DNA of 62,228 bases. Origin: Gammaproteobacteria bacterium. Its GTDB lineage: Bacteria > Pseudomonadota > Gammaproteobacteria > Steroidobacterales > Steroidobacteraceae. The position numbers and the translations under genes are program-made. Location: positions 1-62,228 of the forward strand of contig CANIOW010000019.1 in assembly GCA_947469285.1 (NCBI GenBank). Direction: 5' to 3'. A model generated the notes under the pieces. The model saw only the letters and a program-made list of their open reading frames with translations. It made no database searches and was not told where the DNA came from. Of the stretch, positions 33,796 to 42,910 are shown one piece after another (positions within the stretch are counted from its first letter, which is position 1; each line of letters begins with the position of its first letter).

Positions 33796-34596
33796 TTAGC
33801 CCTCTCCGGCCACGCGCGCAATATGCCGGTGCAACGCCGCCAAGCCTTCCGTGAGGGCCGCGGGCCCCGGCTGGAGGATGATCGGACTTTTCACTTCGTA
33901 GAGATGCCCAGCAGCGACGGCCGGCACTTTGGCCCACCCCGGGCGCGCCGCTACCTGTGCCGGCTGAAATTTCTTGCCGCACCAGCTGCCCAGAATCAAA
34001 TCCGGAGCACGGCGCGGCACCTCGAGAGGATCCGCGATGATGCGGTCTTTGCCTAACGACTGAACCGCTAGCTCTGGAAACAGATCCTCGCCACCGGCGA
34101 TACCGATCAATTCCGACACCCAGCGGATAGCCGAGATCTGCGGCTCGTCCCATTCCTCGAAATACACGCGTGGCCGACGCGGCAAGGCGGCCCCGGCCAG
34201 ACGCACCGCTGCTACCTGCGCCTGTAGCCGCGAGCACAGCGCCTGCGCTTTGGCCTCGCAACCGATCATGCCGCCTAGCGTGAGGATCATGCGGAAAATC
34301 TCCGCCACGCTGCGGTGATTAAACACATGCACTTCGATCCCGTGCCGAACCAGCGTCGCGGCAATATCCGCCTGCAGGTCGGAAAACCCGAGCACCAGAT
34401 CCGGTTGTAACTCGAGAATACGACCGATCTTGGCCGTCAAGAATGCTGAAACCTTCGGCTTTTCTTTGCGCGCCCGCGGCGGGCGCACCGTGAAACCGGA
34501 AATACCCACAATGCGGTCTTCCTCGCCCAGCAGGTAGAGGGTTTCGGTGGTCTCCTCGGTGAGACAGACAATTCGTTGGGGGTAAGCGGTATTCAT
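33796..34596 (-). CDS. BtuF-like (Peripla_BP_2) substrate-binding protein lacking a signal peptide
   Basis: A 266-aa protein of the cobalamin/ferric siderophore binding-protein fold: PQRIVCLTEETTETLYLLGE at the start, IVGISGFTVRPP, LELQPDLVLGFSD, VHVFNHRSVAEIF and, late, DLILGSWCGKKF. The binding domain begins at residue 7 with no signal peptide or lipobox, so it should stay in the cytoplasm. It is the first gene of a unit with HlyD-like, ATPase and permease genes, 4 bp apart, although those are exporter parts that need no binding protein. No cobalamin riboswitch is visible in the 53 bp upstream. The ligand is unknown. Confidence 0.82.
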   Translation of the reverse strand: MNTAYPQRIVCLTEETTETLYLLGEEDRIVGISGFTVRPPRARKEKPKVSAFLTAKIGRILELQPDLVLGFSDLQADIAATLVRHGIEVHVFNHRSVAEIFRMILTLGGMIGCEAKAQALCSRLQAQVAAVRLAGAALPRRPRVYFEEWDEPQISAIRWVSELIGIAGGEDLFPELAVQSLGKDRIIADPLEVPRRAPDLILGSWCGKKFQPAQVAARPGWAKVPAVAAGHLYEVKSPIILQPGPAALTEGLAALHRHIARVAGEG

Positions 34597-34649
34597 CTTC
34601 CTAGTGTGCCACCCTTGCAGCCGTTACAACACGCGGGCACCCTAGGGAC

Positions 34650-36017
34650 ATGCCACGCCTCTCCCTGCAGACCTTGTTGTTCGACATACCACGCGCTTCG
34701 CGCCGGCCAATGGACCTGCTGCGGCGTTTTCTGCGCTACCCCTATGCGCTGACGCGCGACCTGCTACGCGGCGATCTGAACCTGCGCGCCACCAACTTAG
34801 TGTTCTCCACGCTGCTGTCGGTGGTGCCGCTCATTGCCTTCAGTGTGGCCATCCTCAAAGGCTTGGGAATTCACCGCAAACTGGAGCCGGTGCTCTACGA
34901 GTTCTTCCGGCCCCTAGGTTCGCAGGCCGCGGGCCTGACCAGTCAGGTCCTTGGATTCGTTGAGCGCGCGCAAGGCGGGGTCTTAGGCAGTGTGGGACTG
35001 GCGCTGCTGGTGTGGACGGTGGTCACCACGGTACAGAAAATCGAAGAATCCTTGAACTGGATCTGGCGGGTGGAACGCCCCCGCGGCCTAGCGCGTCGGT
35101 TAAGTGACTATTTCGGCATCATCGTACTGGGACCGGTGTTGCTGGTCAGCCTACTGGGCGCTTTTGCCGCCCTCGACGAGGTGCTCCCGTGGCGTCTGTG
35201 GTCGCAATGGCCAGGGTTTACCGCCCTGCACCAGAGCCTGATCACCCTCAAGCCACTGCTCATCGTCACCATCGTGCTGACCTTGGTCTACCGCTGGCTG
35301 CCCAATACACGGGTGCGCTGGCGCAACGCCTGCGTGGGGGGACTGCTGGCGGGCGCCGCGTGGAGCGCCTGTGGCGCAGTCTTTGCCCGACTCGCGGTGT
35401 ATTCAGCGCAGATGATGGCCATCTATGCCGGCTTTGCGCTGATCTTGCTGGTACTGGCCTGGCTATGGCTGAACTGGCTCATCCTATTACTCGGCGCGCA
35501 GGTGTCGTTCTATCTGCAACACCCCTCGCATTTGCGCCGCGGCCATCTGGAGGTGCGGCCAACGGCGCGCTTGCAGGAGCGTTTAGCCTTGTCGACGCTG
35601 TGGCTGGTGGCTGATGCGTTCCTGCATGGCGGCGGTGCTCCCGACGGTGAGGGCAAGCAGCGTCACGGATGGCGTGCCATGGATCTGGCAGAGCGGTTTG
35701 ATGTGCCCGGCAGCGTGCTGGCACCGGTCATTGACGCGTTGGTGGAACATGGAGTCATGGCCGAAGCGGACGACGAACGTCTACTGCCAGCGCGCGATCT
35801 GGGCCAACTGCGACTGCAGGATGCACTGACCGCGGTGCGCCTCGGCCGCAGCGAAGATGAACGAGTACTGCACAAAGCCCACACCCTGCCAGCAGCCGAC
35901 CGCTTCGCTGACGCCGTAGAAGCCGCCGTGAGCCAAGCGCTGGACCAACGCACGCTGCGCGAATTGCTGACCGGCCCACCCACCGCCGCGGCAGACCCGA
36001 TGGCTCCTCTCGCCTGA
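34650..36017 (+). CDS. yihY: YihY/BrkB family inner membrane protein
   Basis: A 455-aa protein of the YihY/UPF0761 (formerly RNase BN-like) family. Six transmembrane helices occupy residues about 50-290, with the family segments RATNLVFSTLLSVVPLIAFS, VLVWTVVTTVQKIEESLNWI-type helix and YRWLPNTRVRWRNACVGGLL. The C-terminal about 140 residues are a cytoplasmic winged-helix-like part (RAMDLAERFDVPGSVLAPVI) found in the longer proteobacterial members. The function is not established; RNase activity reported for the family was a misassignment. It is divergent from the BtuF-like gene and converges on pmbA with a 3-bp gap. Confidence 0.92.
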   Translation: MPRLSLQTLLFDIPRASRRPMDLLRRFLRYPYALTRDLLRGDLNLRATNLVFSTLLSVVPLIAFSVAILKGLGIHRKLEPVLYEFFRPLGSQAAGLTSQVLGFVERAQGGVLGSVGLALLVWTVVTTVQKIEESLNWIWRVERPRGLARRLSDYFGIIVLGPVLLVSLLGAFAALDEVLPWRLWSQWPGFTALHQSLITLKPLLIVTIVLTLVYRWLPNTRVRWRNACVGGLLAGAAWSACGAVFARLAVYSAQMMAIYAGFALILLVLAWLWLNWLILLLGAQVSFYLQHPSHLRRGHLEVRPTARLQERLALSTLWLVADAFLHGGGAPDGEGKQRHGWRAMDLAERFDVPGSVLAPVIDALVEHGVMAEADDERLLPARDLGQLRLQDALTAVRLGRSEDERVLHKAHTLPAADRFADAVEAAVSQALDQRTLRELLTGPPTAAADPMAPLA

Positions 36018-36020
36018 GGT

Positions 36021-37391
36021 CTACTCGCCAGCGATCGTCATCTCTTCGAGCAGCCAACTCCCGGTATGCAGGCTTGCTCGGACATCCACGTCCGCACCTA
36101 CCGCCACCACCCGGCGGTACAAGTCGCGCAAATTGCCCGCGATCGTGATCTCGTGGACCGGATAGGCCAGTTCACCGCCCTCAACCCAGTAGCCGGCCGC
36201 GCCGCGCGAATAATCCCCCGTGACGGCGTTGACGCCATGCCCCATCAATTCGGTGACCATCAGCCCACGATGCATACGGCGCAGCAGCTCTGACAAGGTG
36301 TCGGTGCCGGCCGCCACCTGCAGATTGTGCGTGCCACCGGCATTACCGGTGGTCTTAAGGCCAAGGCGCCGCGCCGCGTAGCTGTCCAGCACATAGCCTT
36401 GCAGCACACCATCCACCACCCATTCACGATCGCGGGTCGCCACGCCTTCCGCATCGAACGGCGCACTGCCCAGCGCGCCGCGCAGATGTGGCCGTTCCGC
36501 AAGCTGTACGAATGACGGGAACACGCTTTGCCCGGAAGCACCCAGCAGGAAACTGCTTTCGCGGTACTGTGCGCCGCCCCGAATCGCACCGAGGAAATGG
36601 CCCACCAGGCCACGGGCCAGTTCGGGCACGAACAGCACGGGCGCCTTGCAGGTCGCCAGGCGGCGCGCGCCCAGACGGCGCACCGTACGCTCACCGGCAC
36701 GGCGCCCTACGGCCTCGATGTCTTCTAGCGCACGCCAATCACGCGCCGTGGTGTACCAGTAGTCGCGTTGCATGTCTTCGCCATCCTGGGCGAGCACCGC
36801 GCAACTGACGCTGTGGTGGGTCCCCGGATAGCTGGCCAGGAAGCCGTGCGAATTGCCATAAACCCGCAGGCCCGCATGGGTGCTCACGGACCCCCCCTCG
36901 GAATTGGTCAATCGCGGATCGACCGCGAGCGCAGCCGCTTCGCAACGCCGCGCCAATTCCACCGCCTCCTCGGCCGACACCGGCCAAGGATGGGCCAGAT
37001 CCAGATCGGGAATTTCACGCGCCATGTCGGCAGCATCGGCCAGGCCCGCATACGGATCTGCGGCCGTGAACGAGGCAATGGAGACCGCCTTACGCACTGT
37101 TTCCTCGACCGCCGCGCGCGACAAGTCGCCGGTGCTGGCCGTACCCTTACGTTGGCCGACGTAGACCGTGATGCCAAGACCACGGTCGCGCTGGTACTCC
37201 AGCGATTCCACTTCGCCAAGCCGCACCGACACCGACAGGCCAGCATCGACGCTCAAGCCTACCTCTGCCCCGGTGGCGCCAGCAGTGCGCGCAAAAGCCA
37301 AAGCATCGGCCACCACCGACTCCAGCGCACGCGGATCGGGGGGCAACGAGACACCGGCAGCGGCGCCGGTTACAGCCGTTTCGAAGGTCAT
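36021..37391 (-). CDS. pmbA: TldE/PmbA subunit of the TldD/TldE protease
   Basis: A 456-aa cytoplasmic protein, the TldE partner of the zinc protease TldD that degrades unfolded small peptides and matures microcin B17 and CcdA-like targets in E. coli. Family regions: GLGITVYVGQRKGTASTGDL, NSEGGSVSTHAGLRVYGNSHG, PVLFVPELARGLVGHFLGAI and, near the end, LMGHGVNAVTGDYSRGAAGY. The catalytic HExxxH belongs to TldD, which is not in this window. It is divergent from darP across a 37-bp gap, the same arrangement as in E. coli. Confidence 0.95.
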   Translation of the reverse strand: MTFETAVTGAAAGVSLPPDPRALESVVADALAFARTAGATGAEVGLSVDAGLSVSVRLGEVESLEYQRDRGLGITVYVGQRKGTASTGDLSRAAVEETVRKAVSIASFTAADPYAGLADAADMAREIPDLDLAHPWPVSAEEAVELARRCEAAALAVDPRLTNSEGGSVSTHAGLRVYGNSHGFLASYPGTHHSVSCAVLAQDGEDMQRDYWYTTARDWRALEDIEAVGRRAGERTVRRLGARRLATCKAPVLFVPELARGLVGHFLGAIRGGAQYRESSFLLGASGQSVFPSFVQLAERPHLRGALGSAPFDAEGVATRDREWVVDGVLQGYVLDSYAARRLGLKTTGNAGGTHNLQVAAGTDTLSELLRRMHRGLMVTELMGHGVNAVTGDYSRGAAGYWVEGGELAYPVHEITIAGNLRDLYRRVVAVGADVDVRASLHTGSWLLEEMTIAGE

Positions 37392-37428
37392 CTGCTAAGT
37401 GTAGCAGGGCGGCTGGTATCATCACCCC

Positions 37429-37995
37429 ATGGGCAAGCGCACTAACACCTCACGATTTCCTCCCCGAGCCACCGAAGAGGTGCTCGCCGCCGCGGCAGCC
37501 GACGAAGGTGAGGAGTGGGGCCCGAGCAAAAGCCAGCGCAAGCGCGATGCCGCCGCACTGCAAGCCCTCGGCGAATCGCTCATCGCTCTCAAGCCGGTAG
37601 AGCTCGACATGCTGCCCCTGCCGGAAAAACTCAAGGACGCGGTGTTGCTGGCGCAGCGCATCACGGCGCACGGTGGGTTGTACCGGCAGAAGCAATATAT
37701 TGGCAAGCTCATGCGCAACTTCGACGTCGACCCCATCGAAGCGGCCCTGACCGCCCGCCGGGACTCGCGCGACACCGCCTCGCGGGCCTTCCACCGCCTC
37801 GAACAATGGCGCGACCGTTTGCTGATCGAAGGCGACGCAGCCATCGAGGCTTTGCGCACCGACTTGCCGCATGCGGATCTCGAGCATGTCCGGCGTTTGG
37901 TCGCAGAGGCTGCTCGCGAAACCACTGCCGGCCGCCCGCCCACGGCTGCACGGGCACTGTTCCGCTACCTGCGGGAACTGCCTTTCAACGCCTGA
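37429..37995 (+). CDS. darP: Ribosome-associated protein DarP (YjgA/UPF0307)
   Basis: A 188-aa protein that binds late 50S precursors in E. coli and helps 23S rRNA domain docking. Conserved features: EEWGPSKSQRKRDAAALQAL, LKPVELDMLPLPEKLKDAV, TAHGGLYRQKQYIGKLMRN and a C-terminal LFRYLREL. The position opposite pmbA supports the call. The ATG lies about 35 bp from the pmbA start, so the two promoters must overlap. Confidence 0.95.
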   Translation: MGKRTNTSRFPPRATEEVLAAAAADEGEEWGPSKSQRKRDAAALQALGESLIALKPVELDMLPLPEKLKDAVLLAQRITAHGGLYRQKQYIGKLMRNFDVDPIEAALTARRDSRDTASRAFHRLEQWRDRLLIEGDAAIEALRTDLPHADLEHVRRLVAEAARETTAGRPPTAARALFRYLRELPFNA

Positions 37996-38081
37996 TTCCC
38001 CCTCCAGCGATAGACTTTGGCTAACGCACCGGTGTGTTCAGCGTCACAGGCGAAACCGCGACTGCGTGGTATATTCAATCG

Positions 38082-38573
38082 ATGAACGCTCTGGTCGGTC
38101 TCATCATGGGCTCCACGTCGGACTGGGAGACGCTGCGCCACGCAGCGGAAGCCCTCGAGGCGTTGGCTATTCCGCACGAAGTGCGCGTCGTGTCGGCGCA
38201 TCGCACCCCCGATTTGCTGTTCGACTACGCCGGCAGTGCACAGGCACGCGGGCTAGAAGTCATCATCGCTGGTGCTGGTGGCGCGGCGCACCTGCCGGGC
38301 ATGGTGGCGGCGAAAACGCTGCTGCCAGTCCTCGGGGTGCCGGTGCAATCCAAAGCCCTGAATGGCATGGATTCCCTGCTGTCGATGGTGCAAATGCCTG
38401 CCGGCATACCGGTAGGGACCTTGGCGATCGGCCAGGCGGGCGCCACCAATGCCGCCTTGCTGGCAGCCGCTATTCTCGCCAACAAGTATCCGGAAATCGG
38501 CACGCGCCTTGCCGCGCTACGCGCGGCACAGACCGCGAAAGTCCTGGACCGACCCGACCCGCGCGAAGCGTAA
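38082..38573 (+). CDS. purE: N5-carboxyaminoimidazole ribonucleotide mutase
   Basis: A 163-aa class I PurE that converts N5-CAIR to CAIR in purine synthesis. Motifs: [26 protein letters not shown] with the catalytic His, [18 protein letters not shown], and [23 protein letters not shown] 38082 is the natural start; the frame is open 16 codons upstream. A TATATT-like -10 lies just ahead. It leads purK by 18 bp. Confidence 0.97.
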   Translation: MNALVGLIMGSTSDWETLRHAAEALEALAIPHEVRVVSAHRTPDLLFDYAGSAQARGLEVIIAGAGGAAHLPGMVAAKTLLPVLGVPVQSKALNGMDSLLSMVQMPAGIPVGTLAIGQAGATNAALLAAAILANKYPEIGTRLAALRAAQTAKVLDRPDPREA

Positions 38574-38591
38574 CCCGGGCGTGAACCACGC

Positions 38592-39722
38592 ATGAGCGCA
38601 CCGCTGACAATTGGCATCTTGGGGGCTGGACAACTGGGCCGCATGCTAGCGCTGGCCGCCTACCCGCTTGGACTGAATTGTCTGTTCTTTGACCGCACGG
38701 CAGATACCCCGGGGGCACAGGTGGGCCCTATCGTGACCGGCGCCTTTGACGATCTGGAACGCCTCGAGCATTTTGCGCGCCAAGTCGATGTCGTCACCTA
38801 CGACTGGGAGAACGTTCCAGTGGCAGCGGCACAGTGCGTAGCCCGCCATGCGCGCCTCATGCCGGGCGCCAAGGTACTACGCATCTCCCAAGACCGGCTC
38901 CTTGAAAAAACCCTCTTCGGCCAGTTAGGAATCCCCACACCCGATTTCGCGCCGGTGGAACGACGCGCCGAACTGGACGCCGCCGTGGCCCTGCTTGGCT
39001 TGCCGGGCGTGTTGAAAACCCGTCGGGATGGCTATGACGGCAAGGGCCAGTTCGTGTTGCGTACCGCCGCGGATCTTGATCTCGCCTGGGCGGCTCTCGG
39101 CGGCGTACCGCTCATTTACGAATGTTTCGTACACTTCTCCCAAGAAGTCTCCCAAGTGGTCACGCGGGACCGTAAAGGCAACCTCGCCTGGTATCCGCTG
39201 GCCTGCAACGAGCATGTCGGTGGCATTCTGGCCATCACCCGGGCACCGCACCACGCACCTGCTCTTGCGCGTCAGGCAAAAAAATACACCGGCGCACTCC
39301 TCGAGCACTTCGGCTATGTAGGAACCTTCACCGTGGAGTATTTCGTGCAAGGCGGGCGCTTACTGGCCAACGAGATGGCGCCACGCGTACATAACTCGGG
39401 CCACTGGACCATCGAAGGCGCCGTCACCAGCCAGTTTGCCAACCACGTGCGCGCCATCAGCGGCCTACCACTGGGCAGTACGGCCACGCTGGGGCATGCA
39501 GCCATGGTGAACTTCATCGGCCGTCTGCCCAGTGCCCGTCAGGCTCTCTCCATAGCGCAACTGGGTTTCCACGATTACGGAAAAACACCGCGACCGGGAC
39601 GCAAGCTGGGACACGGCACACTGGTGGCGGCAACCGTCACCCAACGTGAGCGTTTGCTACGTGAAGCTCGAGCACTGTCCGGCGTACCGCGAGCGCACTC
39701 GCGCGCAGCGCGACGTCCCTGA
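38592..39722 (+). CDS. purK: N5-carboxyaminoimidazole ribonucleotide synthase
   Basis: A 376-aa ATP-grasp enzyme that carboxylates AIR to N5-CAIR, the substrate of PurE. Motifs: ILGAGQLGRMLALAA, YDWENVP, SQDRLLEKTLFGQLGIPTP, the ATP-grasp KTRRDGYDGKGQ, and LLANEMAPRVHNSGHWT. It is in one unit with purE. The next gene (ExeA-FHA) begins 10 bp after its stop on the same strand and may be read through from it. Confidence 0.97.
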   Translation: MSAPLTIGILGAGQLGRMLALAAYPLGLNCLFFDRTADTPGAQVGPIVTGAFDDLERLEHFARQVDVVTYDWENVPVAAAQCVARHARLMPGAKVLRISQDRLLEKTLFGQLGIPTPDFAPVERRAELDAAVALLGLPGVLKTRRDGYDGKGQFVLRTAADLDLAWAALGGVPLIYECFVHFSQEVSQVVTRDRKGNLAWYPLACNEHVGGILAITRAPHHAPALARQAKKYTGALLEHFGYVGTFTVEYFVQGGRLLANEMAPRVHNSGHWTIEGAVTSQFANHVRAISGLPLGSTATLGHAAMVNFIGRLPSARQALSIAQLGFHDYGKTPRPGRKLGHGTLVAATVTQRERLLREARALSGVPRAHSRAARRP

Positions 39723-39732
39723 GGGTAATGGT

Positions 39733-41094
39733 ATGTACCTCGAACTCTTCAAATTAAACGACCTGCCCTTCCGGCTTAGCCCGGACCCGCAGTTTCTGTT
39801 TTTGTCGAAAGCCCATGCGCGCGCCAAAGCGTACATGGAATCGACCATCTGGTTTACCGACGGCTTCGTCATCATCACCGGCGAGATCGGCGCAGGCAAA
39901 ACCACCCTCATCGAAACCTTCCTGAGTGAACTTGAAAAAGACGTCGTGGTGGCGCAAGTCAACCAGACACAAATCAGCGTCATCGAGTTCCTCCAATCCG
40001 TGCTGGTACAGTTTGGTTTCTCGCCGTTCAAGATGAAAAAAGCTGAGCTCATCGCCACCCTTAACCAGTTTCTGATCGAACAATATGCGCAAGGCCACAA
40101 GGTCCTGCTCATCATTGACGAGGCGCAGAACCTGTCGAACCGTGTGCTCGAAGAAGTTCGGATGCTGTCGGGTATCGAAACTACCCGGGACAAAGTCCTG
40201 CGCATTATTTTGGCTGGGCAACCGGAACTGAACGACAAACTCGACTCGCCCGAACTGGTACAGCTGGTGCAACGCGTTCGACTGCGCTTCCACCTCACGC
40301 CCTTGTCGGCGCAGGATACCCGCGCCTACATCGAACACCGGCTGGCGGTCGCTGGCTCGGGAGGACGCCAGATTTTCCTTGAAGACACTTTTGCAGTCAT
40401 CTACCGCTATGCCGGTGGCGTACCGCGCCTCATCAATACCCTGTGCGACACCGCACTGATGAGCGCTTTCGCCGCCGATAGCGACGTGGTTGGCCTGCCA
40501 GAGTTGCAAAATGCTATCGCGGAATTGCGCTGGGTAGACTACGCCACCCGCATCCGCCGGCTGCGAGAGCTGCGCCGAGCGGCAGGGCACGCGCCATCGC
40601 TCCGCGACGAAGACCCAGGCGCCACGGACGACGAAGCCGCTATTGACGCCAACGCCACGGGCAACCTGCAGGGTATGGCCTTGCCACTACCAGGCTCGAT
40701 GGCAGACGTGCCGCTCATCGACCCCGACTTGCCGGTACTCGGCAAACTGGTGCTGGCGGTAGACGGACGGCCGATCCAAGAATTTTCGCTGTTTCCCGGC
40801 CGCTTAGTCGTAGGGCGCGCACCGGAAAATGAAATCCCAGTAGATTCGAAGTTCGTCAGCCGGCATCACTGCCAGATCATTACCAGCGCCAATGGCAGCC
40901 TGATCGAAGACCTCAACAGCACCAATGGCATCTATCTTCAGGGAAAACGGGTGCGCCGCCACGAACTCAACGACGGTGACGTGATCGCTCTTGGCAAGCA
41001 TGAGCTGGTCTATATCGACCAACGTCATGGCGCCAACAGTGACGGCATTGACCCGACCAGCACGGCCGTGTTTGAAACGGACGAGGCTCTCTAA
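39733..41094 (+). CDS. ExeA-like AAA ATPase fused to a C-terminal FHA domain
   Basis: A 453-aa protein. The N-terminal half is an ExeA/GspA-type AAA ATPase: MYLELFKLNDLPFRLSPDPQ, Walker A GEIGAGKTT (50-58), Walker B LLIIDEAQ (125-132), and sensor region GVPRLINTLCDTAL. The region 305-350 is an acidic/Ala linker. Residues about 360-430 form an FHA domain (VVGRAPENEIPV, SRHHCQI, EDLNSTNGIYLQGKRV), which binds phosphothreonine. No transmembrane helix is seen, unlike ExeA. GAGGG is 6-7 nt before the ATG. It follows purK closely and overlaps the convergent patatin gene by 4 bp. ExeA proteins serve type II secretion or pilus assembly; no such genes are near. Confidence 0.9.
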   Translation: MYLELFKLNDLPFRLSPDPQFLFLSKAHARAKAYMESTIWFTDGFVIITGEIGAGKTTLIETFLSELEKDVVVAQVNQTQISVIEFLQSVLVQFGFSPFKMKKAELIATLNQFLIEQYAQGHKVLLIIDEAQNLSNRVLEEVRMLSGIETTRDKVLRIILAGQPELNDKLDSPELVQLVQRVRLRFHLTPLSAQDTRAYIEHRLAVAGSGGRQIFLEDTFAVIYRYAGGVPRLINTLCDTALMSAFAADSDVVGLPELQNAIAELRWVDYATRIRRLRELRRAAGHAPSLRDEDPGATDDEAAIDANATGNLQGMALPLPGSMADVPLIDPDLPVLGKLVLAVDGRPIQEFSLFPGRLVVGRAPENEIPVDSKFVSRHHCQIITSANGSLIEDLNSTNGIYLQGKRVRRHELNDGDVIALGKHELVYIDQRHGANSDGIDPTSTAVFETDEAL

Positions 41095-42248
41095 TCGAGC
41101 AAGCCACCCTGCAAGGCGACGAGGCCGTCGGCATAACCGAGGTCTATGAGCGCGCCGGTATAGCCGGACTCGAACAGCAAAAATGATATGAGCTTCTGGC
41201 CTGCCACATTCCGTGCACCGAGCGTCCTGAGCAGAACGCGCAACGACGTCGGCATCTCGCGCAGATGCGGCGTCGTCAAGGCGCTCAAACTGGCAGACGG
41301 ATACACCACTTTGGCATCGACATAGCGCAACCCTCCCTGACTCGACAGCGCAGGATCGTGCATGACCGCGTCATTCAATCGGCCCAACCGTTCAAGGTCC
41401 GACTGAGTGCCATCCATAAACAGCGCATCGAGCATGTAGCCCAGCAGCTGTCCAAAGCTAGGTGGCAGCGGCAAGCGGTGAATAGGCGCAGTGGGAGCAG
41501 CATCGACCAGCGCCGGGTCGCGCAGGCCGATCACCACGATTTTCTCGGCACCGAGTCGCAGCGCCGGGCTGAGCGGCGCAGTGTGTCGCATGGCGCCGTC
41601 ACCAAACCACTCACCATCGATATGGACTGGTGGAAAAATAAGCGGCACCGCCGCGCTAGCCAGCAAATGATCCAGACCAAACTCCGTGCGCAGCCCACAC
41701 CGCCAAGCGCGAGTCCATTCGGGCACTTCCGCCGCACTGTCGTAGAAAGTGACCGAGCGCCCGGTGCTATAACTCGACGCGCTGATGGCCACGCCTTGCA
41801 CATGACCTTGATCGAGGGACTGCCGGATACGCGCAAGATTCACGTGCCGCTCCAAGGTGTGGCGCAGCGGAGACGTGTCGAGAAAAGCCCGCGGCGGCGG
41901 CACCAGTGACCCACCGCTCAACAGGGTACCGAGCAACTGGGCGCCAGAGCGGAGCATGGCGCCAAGGCTGGCATCGAACACCAAGTTGACGTGAAAATTC
42001 CGCCAGAAACGCTCAATAGCCACCATCCCCGCCGGAAAATCCTGAGCGTGGGCGGCCAGCAGCGCCGTCAAGATACCCCCAGCGCTGGTGCCGGTCACAA
42101 TGCCAAACGGCAGTGGCGCTCCGGGAGGTACTTGCGTGGATATAGCCTTCAAAACCCCTACCTGATAGGCAGAACGCGCACCCCCGCCAGGCAGTATAAT
42201 GGCGGTGCGGCGTGTATCCTTGGCGACCAGCGTCTGCGATCCATGCAT
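41091..42248 (-). CDS. Patatin-like phospholipase
   Basis: A 385-aa serine lipid hydrolase with a Ser-Asp dyad. Motifs: oxyanion PGGGARSAYQVGVL (residues about 20-33), nucleophile GTSAGG in FGIVTGTSAGGILTALL, and the Asp in WFGDGAMRHTAPLSPAL. A DUF3336-like or membrane domain is absent, and no signal peptide is present, so it is probably cytoplasmic. The C-terminal 120 residues are characteristic of the proteobacterial PNPLA branch. It is divergent from the peroxiredoxin gene. Confidence 0.92.
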   Translation of the reverse strand: MHGSQTLVAKDTRRTAIILPGGGARSAYQVGVLKAISTQVPPGAPLPFGIVTGTSAGGILTALLAAHAQDFPAGMVAIERFWRNFHVNLVFDASLGAMLRSGAQLLGTLLSGGSLVPPPRAFLDTSPLRHTLERHVNLARIRQSLDQGHVQGVAISASSYSTGRSVTFYDSAAEVPEWTRAWRCGLRTEFGLDHLLASAAVPLIFPPVHIDGEWFGDGAMRHTAPLSPALRLGAEKIVVIGLRDPALVDAAPTAPIHRLPLPPSFGQLLGYMLDALFMDGTQSDLERLGRLNDAVMHDPALSSQGGLRYVDAKVVYPSASLSALTTPHLREMPTSLRVLLRTLGARNVAGQKLISFLLFESGYTGALIDLGYADGLVALQGGLLD

Positions 42249-42291
42249 AGAGTTCTACCCCGTAGTTGTGCGCCCGTTGGAGGAGTTTGCC

Positions 42292-42888
42292 ATGTCCCGT
42301 TCTTTTGCCCCGGCCCGCTTGTTGGTGAACCTGCTGGTGACACTCGCCGCCACGGCATTCACGGCCTGCGCCGCCGCCGCCCCACCCACCGTAGGCTCCG
42401 TCGCTCCAGCCTTCAGCCTTACGGACCAGGATGGCAAGACCCACCAGCTGGCCGACTACCGTGGCCAATGGGTGGTGCTGTATTTTTACCCGAAAGATGG
42501 CACGCCTGGCTGCACCACGCAGGCCTGCAGTTTTCGTGACGATATCTTCGCGTTCCGCCGCGCCGGTGCTGTCATCCTCGGCGTGAGCGTCGACGATAGC
42601 ACCTCGCATGCCGAGTTCGCTAAAACCCACCGTCTGCCCTTCACCCTCCTGGCAGATTCAACCAAAGCGACGGCCAAGCGCTATGGCGTGCTGCGCGACT
42701 ACGTGGTGTTTGAATATGCCAGCCGGCAAACCTTCCTGATCGACCCACAAGGCCGCGTAGCGGTGCACTACCCAGATGCCGACCCCGAAGACGGTGCCAA
42801 GCGGGTACTGACCGACCTGCAACGTCTGCAGGCAGCAGCACCCACCACGCCAGCGGCTCCTGCGCCGGCTCCCGCGCCGAAAGGCTGA
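42292..42888 (+). CDS. Exported BCP/PrxQ-type peroxiredoxin
   Basis: A 198-aa thiol peroxidase of the bacterioferritin-comigratory (PrxQ) group. The core begins VGSVAPAFSLTDQDGKTH and has YFYPKDGTPGCTTQAC with peroxidatic Cys and a resolving Cys five residues on, then GVSVDDSTSHAEF and FLIDPQGRV. Unlike cytoplasmic BCP it has an N-terminal signal (LLVNLLVTLAATAFTA, with Cys next, a possible lipobox), so it probably acts in the periplasm. The C-terminus is an Ala/Pro tail. GGAGGAG is 7 nt upstream of the ATG. Confidence 0.92.
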   Translation: MSRSFAPARLLVNLLVTLAATAFTACAAAAPPTVGSVAPAFSLTDQDGKTHQLADYRGQWVVLYFYPKDGTPGCTTQACSFRDDIFAFRRAGAVILGVSVDDSTSHAEFAKTHRLPFTLLADSTKATAKRYGVLRDYVVFEYASRQTFLIDPQGRVAVHYPDADPEDGAKRVLTDLQRLQAAAPTTPAAPAPAPAPKG

Positions 42889-42910
42889 GCGAAAGGCTAC
42901 TGCTGCAGTG

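Noticed and set aside
34597-34649. Cobalamin riboswitch ahead of the BtuF-like gene
   Set aside because: The gap is only 53 bp, too short for the element, and no B12-box-like sequence is visible.
39754-40590. Minus-strand 278-aa open frame opposite the ExeA-FHA gene
   Set aside because: Antisense shadow; the plus frame has Walker A, Walker B and FHA motifs.
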